Shown one piece after another: positions 59,101 through 64,000 of a DNA stretch of 64,000 bases. The translations under genes and the position numbers were made by a program. This stretch comes from Paludisphaera soli (lineage in GTDB: Bacteria; Planctomycetota; Planctomycetia; Isosphaerales; Isosphaeraceae). The stretch is from assembly GCF_011064595.1 (NCBI RefSeq), contig NZ_JAALJI010000001.1, positions 1-64,000 of the forward strand, read 5' to 3'. The first letter of the stretch is position 1. Each line of letters starts with the position of its first letter. The notes beneath the pieces were generated by a model. It worked only from the letters and a program-made list of their open reading frames with translations, was not told the DNA's origin and did not search any database.

Positions 59101-60620
59101 TCAGTCACGGCCACGTACACGCTCCGCTCGTCGGCGACGGGCGCGCCCTCGAAGGCCACGGTCCGACCCCCCTGGTCGCCCGGCCGGTCGGGGAGGACCA
59201 GCTCGCTGGAGCGCCGCGCCCAGAGCTTCTTGTCCCCCGGCTTGTCGCGGTCGAGGGCCAGGATGTAGCTCCCCGGGCCGGCCCCGCCGCCGGCCTCGCG
59301 CATGGCCATCCTCGGCATGTTGGGGAACCCGGGGGCCGAGGGGCCCATCCGGGCGTAGATCCGGCGGCCGACGGCCGTCAGCGTGTGGCGGGGCGCCGTC
59401 CAGGCCGGCTGCCGCGCCTGGGGGATCGCGTCGGCCCCCTCGGCGTCGTACTTCCAGGCCGGCTCGATGTTCGCCGTCGCCTCCTCGCCCGAGGCGTCGG
59501 GGCGGTCGCTCAGGTTGTACGCCAGCACCTTGGAGCCGTCGGCCACCAGGACCTGGTCGCCCAGGACGATCGGGTGGTAGCCGAGCAGGCGGTCGGGGGG
59601 GAAGGTCGCCCCCTGGCTGGGGCCTCGGAATCCGGGATAGCCGCCCCGGCTCGGGGTGATCTTGTCCAGCGTCGCCCGCCATTGCAGCGAGCCCACGTCG
59701 ACCGCATCCGCCAGGACCTTGTCCCGCGTGGGCGCTCCGCCGAAAGTCGGCCAGCGCGCGTCGTTCTGCGCCGGGGGGGCCAGCGAGTCGGCCGCGATCG
59801 CCTGGGCCAGGCTGTCGGCGAGCGGTCCCTTGCGGCCGGCCAGGGCGCCCGAGGCGGCGCCGCGACGTTGGGCGAACCCCTCCACCTCCCGCGCCACCTC
59901 CTCGGCGTCTCCCATCGCCGCGCGGGCGAGAATCTTCTTGGCCTCGACCCGGGGGAGGTCGACGGAGGGGTCGGGGTGAGGGAAGTTCAGCGGGCTCTCG
60001 GGGTCGTCGGGCGCGAGCCGGCGGTACATCGCGACGGCCTCCCCGAATCGGCCGTCCTGGAACGCCAGGTCGCCCAGGAGTTCCAGCGCGTCGTCGCCCC
60101 ACGAGGTGCAGAACGCCTCGTCGACGATCCGCCGCAGCGGCGTCGGGTCGCGCCTCTCCTTCCCCTCGGCGTACCAGCGCTCGGCCTGCGAGTCGCGGCG
60201 GGCCCGATAGGCCGCCAGGGCCTCGGCGGGCAGGCCGGCCAGGGTCCGCTGGCAATACGCGCGAAGGTCGACGTAGAGCGTGAAGTCGTCCTCGCGGCCC
60301 GCGATCGCCGGGGCCGCGCCGGGCCGGCCGGGCGCGGCGGCGAGGTCGCGGGGGAGCCGGGCGACCTTATCGCCGAACTGGTCGATGACCCGCTGATAGA
60401 TGGCCACCGCCTCCGACCACTGGCCCGTCCGGGCGTGGTTGGCCGCGTTGCGGAGGAGCGATTCGGCCGCCTCGCTGGAGTCCGGGTAGAACTTCGAGGC
60501 GCTCCTCCCCGGCACCTGGCCCCGGGCCGCGGTCGCCGCCAGCGCGCAGAACAGGAAGACTCCGAGGGTTCGGGACGGAGCCGCGGCGCGGTCGCGCCGG
60601 TCGAGCCGGAACCAGGTCAT
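56100..60620 (-). CDS. exported PQQ-type beta-propeller protein with TPR-like middle
   Basis: A 1,506-residue exported protein. After the signal peptide (SRTLGVFLFCALAATAARG) comes a TPR-like segment (AESLLRNAANHARTGQW), then propeller repeats of the PQQ/quinoprotein type: DAGDGSLRWVRYLG, DAETGAILWVATYP, DAQSGRLRWKTESI, DVRDGRLLHAWP. Residues about 750-980 are helical TPR-like (DSHYRLARAAEAAGG, ALERLDAAARIARTPQ), and a second propeller follows (DPAGGEARWTAELG, DAKTGAVRWRFGPD, DPATGARRWSALLG). Each blade has the A-x-D-x-x-T/S-G-x-x-x-W pattern. It is structural: no PQQ enzyme site is seen. The role is probably protein scaffolding in the periplasm near the MoxR system. Confidence 0.85.
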   Translation of the reverse strand: MTWFRLDRRDRAAAPSRTLGVFLFCALAATAARGQVPGRSASKFYPDSSEAAESLLRNAANHARTGQWSEAVAIYQRVIDQFGDKVARLPRDLAAAPGRPGAAPAIAGREDDFTLYVDLRAYCQRTLAGLPAEALAAYRARRDSQAERWYAEGKERRDPTPLRRIVDEAFCTSWGDDALELLGDLAFQDGRFGEAVAMYRRLAPDDPESPLNFPHPDPSVDLPRVEAKKILARAAMGDAEEVAREVEGFAQRRGAASGALAGRKGPLADSLAQAIAADSLAPPAQNDARWPTFGGAPTRDKVLADAVDVGSLQWRATLDKITPSRGGYPGFRGPSQGATFPPDRLLGYHPIVLGDQVLVADGSKVLAYNLSDRPDASGEEATANIEPAWKYDAEGADAIPQARQPAWTAPRHTLTAVGRRIYARMGPSAPGFPNMPRMAMREAGGGAGPGSYILALDRDKPGDKKLWARRSSELVLPDRPGDQGGRTVAFEGAPVADERSVYVAVTDRREQTATYVACYDAGDGSLRWVRYLGAAASENDAFLGMMGGGSGDPGSRLLTLDGPSLYYQTNLGAVASLDAETGAILWVATYPRHETGRGPAGAERDLNPAVVHDGRVFVAPSDASAIFAFDAQSGRLRWKTESIPEDVKIAHLLGVAKGRLVATGDRVLLFDVRDGRLLHAWPDAGGREGFGRGLLAGGRIYWPTRTEIHVLDQATATLAAPPIRLAETYRTTGGNLVAGDGYLVVAQNDALVVFCQNSRLIERYRDEIAKRPDRADSHYRLARAAEAAGGLDLALASYEAAARHAKPAQTIDGAPLLDAALDHEFRLLLRLAADLRRDMKPEAALERLDAAARIARTPQDRLQARLTQADAYAETRRPAEAVGVLQRLLADEQLASLTVSSDGGRRAVRADLFVGDRLAEVVREGGRGAYAEYDRRARETFEKGRVGRDARLLAEVARAFPAAEVVPDALLALGEVLEAEARPAEAATAYKRLLALATPDDEARARALWRLARASEAQGFLVSARDAHLRLQSRFPGVRIAEGTGAAAVEGDAAELASAELAREPLAAIAADRARPSSPSPLARRWRWAAGEAAEDARPLTAAGVPPAVESGRTFLAGANALTAVDPAGGEARWTAELGARAVWVGYLADKLVAATPRRVVGLDAKTGAVRWRFGPDAEPAAAPRLDPFAREPAPRAEAPEAAKAPDAPLHGFQAVGGRLLVLRGDDELLALDGDSGLIDWAFSGRGGGINPLVGVGPDRLVLQTGKPLEIVVLETETGRGVSRRPLAEGESLQRVPAALDEDHAIVVTDRRTVKNLELASGRFVWDYRESAELPINGAPRALVDAERLLVIHDGRTLIRLDPATGARRWSALLGVDDLGERPEASAMDERRFYWSSGRQLRALSLEDGSALWARPLAGPSSARWALALSDRAVVAYPEASTPVDEPEGPLPVVVRRQSDGALVQRFMLPTPIDAVALRLDPRGAVVATSHGLWALGDRRPAGAAP

Positions 60621-60760
60621 CCTCGCTCCCCTCTCGCCGATCGTCGTGATCGGATTCGGATCGACAGGTCAGTCAGTCATTCGCGTCCGCTCGCCGATCG
60701 CAAGGCGCGCCTCGTCCGCCGCCCGCGGCTTGCGGGCCGGCGCCTCCCTCTTGCCCGGTT

Positions 60761-60791
60761 ATTGTACGCTGAGACTGCGCGATCTTGGCAA
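60761..60791 (-). promoter_or_regulatory. sigma70-type promoter for the PQQ-propeller gene
   Basis: On the minus strand TTGCCA (60791-60786) and TACAAT (60766-60761) are each one base from consensus, with a rather long 19-base spacer. They lie about 140 bases ahead of the start codon at 60620. Confidence 0.45.
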
Positions 60792-61165
60792 GTCCCAGCG
60801 GCAAATCCGATACCAAGCGTCCATGTCCCGCGATTCGGCGGCCGGAACGGCCGGATCCGCGCGCATCGCCCTTCTGCATCAGCGACATCTCGCGGCGAAG
60901 CGGCCTGCGGTTGCCTCGTGATTGGGCAGGACGGACGACCGCTCGGAGGCCCTCGTCGGACGCGCTCGCTCCGGTACGGGCGGGGATCGGGCGGCCCCGG
61001 GAGAAGTCGAGCATCCCCGCGCTTTCGATCAGCAGCGAGGACCCGGCCTTGTCGACGCCCGTCAGAACGCGGGCGATCCCGAACGGGACGACCGGCGCGC
61101 GAAAAGTGGAGGGGAAGGCCCACGCGAGCGGGGGGCGAGCCTTCGCGTGGGGAGGGGCGGAAGCC

Positions 61166-61192
61166 GGGAGGCGGGACGAGGGCCCGCCTCCC
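61166..61192 (-). terminator. perfect 10-bp hairpin after the cupredoxin-like gene
   Basis: GGGAGGCGGG pairs perfectly with CCCGCCTCCC around a seven-base loop, starting seven bases after the stop codon of the gene at 61200 on the minus strand. There is no U-tract, but stem length and placement suit a terminator or mRNA 3'-end stabiliser. Confidence 0.6.
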
Positions 61193-61199
61193 GCGCGGG

Positions 61200-61982
61200 T
61201 CACTTGACCTGATTCGGCTGAAGCTTGACGACCCCGAAGTCGGTGGCCGCGCCGGCCTTCACCGTCACCGGCGCACCCTTGGCCTTGCCCTCGTTGATCC
61301 ATCCGGCCTTCTCCTGCCACACGACGAGGTTCTGCGCGCCGGCGGGGACGCCCTTGATCTCGAACGAGCCGTCCTTGCCGGTCACGGCGAAGTACGGGTG
61401 GTCGAAGACCGCGATGTAGGCCGTCATCCAGGGGTGGATGTCGCAAGCGACTTGCAGGGGGCGGCGTTCGGCCTCCAGCTTGACCTCCATCGAGCCGCCG
61501 ACGCCGAGCATCTGATTCAGCGAGGCGTTGCTGAATCCGTTGTAGCGGACGTTGTGGTTGACCGGGTCGCTCGACTTGATGACCAGCGGCTGTTCCTTGT
61601 AGATCCCCTGGATGTAGGGGATGAACTCGCAGTCCTTCTGGTCCAGGACGGCCTTCGGGTGGGCCTTCATCAGGGCCTCGACCGCCGCGGGATTGCTGCC
61701 GTTGGGCTTGGCGAGGTAGACGAGGGCCCCGGCGACGCCCTTGGTCTCGGGGTCGATCTGGAGCGATTGCGACACGATCGGGCCGTTGACGCCGCAGACT
61801 TCCAGGTCCTTGGTCGCCTTGCCCTTCTCGACGAGGACCTTGGGTGTCGGGACGTCGCTGCCGGCCCACACGACGCGGCCCTTGATCGAGCCGGGCTCGT
61901 CGGCGACGGCCGGGGCGGCGGTCAGGCCCGCCGTCGCGACGGCGAGGGCGAGGCTCTTGAGGACTAGCGCTCCACGAGACAT
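61200..61982 (-). CDS. exported carboxypeptidase-regulatory/cupredoxin-like protein
   Basis: A 260-residue exported protein. Signal peptide SRGALVLKSLALAVATAGLTAAPAVA; then beta-rich sequence with SIKGRVVWAGSDVPTPKVLV, GALVYLAKPNGSN and, near the end, QVACDIHPWMTAYIAVFDHPYFAVTGKDGSFEIKGVPAG. The C-D-I-H-P-W-M segment together with SSDPVNHNVRYNG resembles the copper-site pattern (His ... Cys-x-x-His ... Met) of cupredoxin-like methylamine-utilisation proteins, and the DGSFEIKGVPAG strand is the regulatory-domain fold. It may bind copper, but that is an inference. I chose ATG 61982 because GGAGG lies eight bases upstream. Confidence 0.8.
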   Translation of the reverse strand: MSRGALVLKSLALAVATAGLTAAPAVADEPGSIKGRVVWAGSDVPTPKVLVEKGKATKDLEVCGVNGPIVSQSLQIDPETKGVAGALVYLAKPNGSNPAAVEALMKAHPKAVLDQKDCEFIPYIQGIYKEQPLVIKSSDPVNHNVRYNGFSNASLNQMLGVGGSMEVKLEAERRPLQVACDIHPWMTAYIAVFDHPYFAVTGKDGSFEIKGVPAGAQNLVVWQEKAGWINEGKAKGAPVTVKAGAATDFGVVKLQPNQVK

Positions 61983-62196
61983 GAGGGGATCCTCCATCTT
62001 CAGCGGTGAGAAGCTTGCTTATCCGCGGGCGGGATACGTCGGGGGAGGGCGACCGGGCCGGAGGGTGTCTCGGCCCGGGGGCGCGACGCGAGGCGCCGCG
62101 GCGGATGGTCGCCGTGATCCCACGATACCAGGCGGGGCGTCCCGTGTTGAGGCGCCACCCCCCCGGCGGCCGGAATGCGGGATTTGCCTGCCGCGG

Positions 62197-62418
62197 TCAC
62201 TCGGCCTTGGGGGCCTCGGGCTCGGGGGCCGGCTTGGGGGGATCGCCGGGGGCGCCCGAGGGATCGACGGGGTCGGCGGGGGTCTCCGCCGGGGCCTCGG
62301 CCGGGGCGGCGGTCCCCGGCGGGACCACGACGGCGTCGCCCACCTCGGGCGAGCCGCCGCAGCCGGGAAGGCCGACGCCGATCGAGGCGGCCAGGGCGAA
62401 GAGCTTGCGCGTGCGCAT
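62197..62418 (-). CDS. small lipoprotein with Pro/Ala-rich tail
   Basis: A 73-residue protein. The N terminus is a lipoprotein signal (MRTRKLFALAASIGVGLPGCGG), with Cys 20 as the likely lipidated residue, although Pro at -2 is unusual in a lipobox. The mature part is Ala/Pro/Glu-rich and disordered (PAEAPAETPADP). ATG 62418 follows GGAGA. It looks like a small surface lipoprotein; no function is recognised. Confidence 0.6.
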   Translation of the reverse strand: MRTRKLFALAASIGVGLPGCGGSPEVGDAVVVPPGTAAPAEAPAETPADPVDPSGAPGDPPKPAPEPEAPKAE

Positions 62419-62477
62419 GGTGTCGTCTCCGGTCAGGATCGGGTGGTGGGGAAAGCCCCCGGCCCGCCGGCGGCCCG

Positions 62478-62786
62478 TCAGCCCGACTTCCGCCGTTCGC
62501 GCGCCTGGCGTCTCGCCCGGTCGCGGCGGCCGTCGATCAGGATCATCAGGGCCGAGGCGGGCAGCATCAGCGCCAACTCGGCGGCCAGGAGCCGGGGGCC
62601 GTAGCGGTCGAGCCAGAGGGCGGCTCGCCGCGAGGCCCCGGCCTGGGGGGCGGAGCGGGCCGGGTCGAGGGCGGGCCCGGCGGCCAGGTACGCCAGGGCC
62701 GTGAGCACGAACGCGGCGCTCACGGCCAGGAGGCCCAGGTGGAAGGGGTTCGTCAGGACGTCGCCCTTGCGGGGGTGCGGGGCCAT
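62478..62786 (-). CDS. small two-helix membrane protein
   Basis: A 102-residue protein with two predicted membrane helices (FHLGLLAVSAAFVLTALAYLAAG and LLAAELALMLPASALMILI) separated by a soluble loop, ending in a basic tail (GRRDRARRQARERRKSG). It sits between ndk and the lipoprotein gene on the same strand. No family is recognised. Confidence 0.6.
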   Translation of the reverse strand: MAPHPRKGDVLTNPFHLGLLAVSAAFVLTALAYLAAGPALDPARSAPQAGASRRAALWLDRYGPRLLAAELALMLPASALMILIDGRRDRARRQARERRKSG

Positions 62787-62822
62787 GCGGCGACCCTTTC
62801 GTCCGGCCGGGGGCCGCTGCGG

Positions 62823-63278
62823 TCAGGCGCCGTCGAAGACCCACTGGGAGCCGGCGATCGCGTAGTCGACGATCTCCTCGGGCTTGAACCAGAGGGCCAT
62901 CTCGCGGGCGGCGGACTCGGGGCTGTCGCTCCCGTGGATCAGGTTGTTCTGCTTGCTGATCGAGTAGTCGCCGCGGATGGTGCCGGGGGCGGCGGCGGTC
63001 CCGTTGGTGGCGCCCAGCATGGTGCGCACGACGGCGATCGCCTCGTTCCCCTCCAGCACGCCGACGACGACCGGGCCGCCGGTGATGAAGTCGATCAGGC
63101 CGTCGAAGAAGGGCTTGCCGGCGTGCTCGCCGTAGTGCTTCTCGCCCAGGGCGCGGTCGACCTGCAGCAGCTTGAGGGCGGCGACCCGCAGCCCCTTGGC
63201 CTCGAACCGGGCGAGGATCTCGCCCACCAGCCGGCGCTGGACGCAGTCCGGCTTGAAGATGATCAGGGTCTTCTGCAT
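62823..63278 (-). CDS. ndk: nucleoside diphosphate kinase
   Basis: A 151-residue enzyme that transfers phosphate from ATP to nucleoside diphosphates through a phosphohistidine. It shows the full set of family motifs: TLIIFKPDCVQRRLVGEI, the Kpn loop region HYGEHAGKPFFDGLIDFI, GPVVVGVLEGNEAI, VVRTMLGATNG-type, GTIRGDYSISKQNNLIHGSDS with the catalytic His (about residue 115), and the helix ESAAREMALWF. Normal length. It starts at ATG 63278. Confidence 0.96.
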   Translation of the reverse strand: MQKTLIIFKPDCVQRRLVGEILARFEAKGLRVAALKLLQVDRALGEKHYGEHAGKPFFDGLIDFITGGPVVVGVLEGNEAIAVVRTMLGATNGTAAAPGTIRGDYSISKQNNLIHGSDSPESAAREMALWFKPEEIVDYAIAGSQWVFDGA

Positions 63279-63369
63279 GAGAGGGACTCGCGGCGCGTCG
63301 CGCGCCGTTTCATTAAGGGGAAACAAAGGGGTGTGCGTCGGTCGGAAACGGATTTTTCCGCGACGTAGT

Positions 63370-63843
63370 CTATTCGCCGGCGGGCGGCTCGTGCAACGCC
63401 GGGTCGACGCCCACGACCCAGGAGAGCTCCCGGTAGTCGTCGGCCTCGAGCCGCCAGACGCGGACGTCGGGGGGCTCGCACAGCAGCGAGACGATGATCC
63501 GCGGGACGGCGCCGTAGTGGTTCTCTTCGAGGTCGGTCCGGCTGGGGACGGCCTCCCATCGCGGGTGCGAGTGGTAGATGGCCAGGATCTCGGCGTCGCG
63601 GCGGCGGAGTTCGACGACGGCGTCGATGAGGTCGCGGGGGTCGGCGTCGTAGCGGGTCTCGGCGCTCGGCGCGGCGTTCCGCAGCGGGTGGAACGACGAG
63701 ACGAGTGGGGGGACGCCACCCAGCAGGCCGCAGCACTCCCGGGGGGCCTCGCGGCGGCAATGGGCGATCATGGCCTCGACGACGCCCGGGGGGATCTCCA
63801 GGGGGCCGTCGAAGCCCTCGGGGTCGAAGGCCGGTCGCGCCAC
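63370..63843 (-). CDS. JAMM/MPN+ metallopeptidase (Mov34/Mec-like)
   Basis: A 157-residue zinc peptidase of the JAMM family. The catalytic motif is complete: Glu in APRECCGLLGG (about residues 33-43), then ILAIYHSHPRWEAVPSRTDLEE with H-x-H-P-x(7)-S-x-x-D. Family members of this size (Mec in actinobacteria) remove C-terminal residues after cysteine synthesis on a ThiS/CysO-like sulfur-carrier protein. The cysteine synthase gene ends five bases upstream of its start, on the same strand, which supports that role. A carrier-protein gene is not in view. ATG 63843. Confidence 0.9.
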   Translation of the reverse strand: MARPAFDPEGFDGPLEIPPGVVEAMIAHCRREAPRECCGLLGGVPPLVSSFHPLRNAAPSAETRYDADPRDLIDAVVELRRRDAEILAIYHSHPRWEAVPSRTDLEENHYGAVPRIIVSLLCEPPDVRVWRLEADDYRELSWVVGVDPALHEPPAGE

Positions 63844-63847
63844 GGGC

Positions 63848-64000
63848 TCAGGCCTCGGGGAACAGGGGCGTCGACAGGTAGCGCTCGCCGAGGTCGGGGA
63901 GGAGGACCACGATGAGCTTGCCGGCGTACTCGGGCTTCTTCGCCAGGCTGATCGCCGCGAAGGCGGCCGCTCCGCACGAGATCCCGCAGAGCATCCCTTC
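63848..64000 (-). CDS. cysK: cysteine synthase, C-terminal end (partial)
   Basis: The last 50 codons of a PLP-dependent cysteine synthase (O-acetylserine sulfhydrylase family) lie in the window; the rest is beyond 64000. The end is diagnostic: [18 protein letters not shown], then [20 protein letters not shown]. It is adjacent to the JAMM peptidase gene. The subtype (CysK, CysM or a carrier-dependent CysM) cannot be fixed from this fragment. Confidence 0.88.
   Translation of the reverse strand, partial: EGMLCGISCGAAAFAAISLAKKPEYAGKLIVVLLPDLGERYLSTPLFPEA

Larger units (their letters stand above)
60621..61199. other. intergenic region upstream of the PQQ-propeller gene
   Basis: About 580 bases between the PQQ-propeller gene start and the stop of the next minus-strand gene. 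It holds a promoter (60761-60791) and a terminator-like hairpin (61166-61192). The remainder has no convincing gene. Confidence 0.55.

Noticed and set aside
56097-61967. very long open frame on the plus strand opposite the PQQ-propeller and neighbouring gene (1,956 codons)
   Set aside because: It crosses several minus-strand genes and their borders, has an Arg/Val/Gly-rich composition and no domains.
1-64000. CRISPR array, rRNA operon, insertion sequence
   Set aside because: No spaced direct repeats of CRISPR type, no conserved rRNA segments and no transposase motifs or paired terminal repeats were seen anywhere in the window.

Overview
The window is about 64 kb of very GC-rich DNA (estimated near 70% G+C by eye, with coding third positions almost all G/C). 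It most likely comes from a planctomycete, probably the Isosphaeraceae. This is inferred from family content: a tandem double-length UvrA, a DUF1559 pseudopilin-like protein, an N-terminal LEPR-type surface-protein motif, a PEP-CTERM protein, a type I sulfatase and a large MoxR/DUF58/BatA cluster. No rRNA, tRNA, CRISPR array, transposase or integrase was found.

Bases 1-9,530 hold a tailed-phage head, packaging and lysis module, all on the minus strand. In transcription order it has an HTH/zinc-finger protein, a membrane-anchored protein, a papain-like peptidase, several small holin-like membrane proteins, a small-terminase candidate, TerL, portal, scaffold, an SU10/DUF5309-type major capsid protein and small unknown proteins, and then it leaves the window. 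The portal frame is split by an in-frame amber codon. Bases 9,531-9,892 separate the module from chromosomal genes and carry a promoter and a 25-bp inverted repeat.

Bases 9,893-31,400 are mostly housekeeping and accessory genes: giant UvrA, a small DMT-type membrane protein plus a sulfatase, a PEP-CTERM protein, a receiver-like protein lacking the usual phospho-aspartate, a HlyIII/PAQR protein, a Rieske/FAD oxidoreductase, a glyoxalase-fold protein, a DEDDh exonuclease, a DUF421 protein with a membrane partner, a GH116 glycosidase, a TolC-like protein and a DUF4385 protein. Bases 31,400-40,900 hold the DUF1559 gene preceded by a well-formed cobalamin riboswitch, a 1,357-residue surface beta-helix/discoidin protein, an FAD monooxygenase, two small unknown genes and an FKBP isomerase.

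Bases 40,924-56,012 (minus strand) look like one nine-gene operon: MoxR ATPase, DUF58, two BatA/VWA membrane proteins, a DUF4175-like coiled-coil membrane protein with 48-bp repeats, a charged secreted coiled-coil protein, a squalene-cyclase-fold protein, an NPCBM-domain protein and a soluble histidine kinase. A 1,506-residue PQQ-type beta-propeller/TPR protein lies just upstream. The first genes suggest chaperone-assisted assembly or quality control at the cell envelope; the remaining genes make this a candidate undescribed planctomycete envelope system.

The right end (61,200-64,000) has a secreted cupredoxin/carboxypeptidase-regulatory-like protein, a small lipoprotein, a membrane protein, nucleoside diphosphate kinase, a JAMM metallopeptidase and the 3' end of a cysteine synthase. 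The last two resemble the sulfur-carrier-dependent cysteine pathway. All functions are read from motifs and family knowledge by eye; no database search was run.
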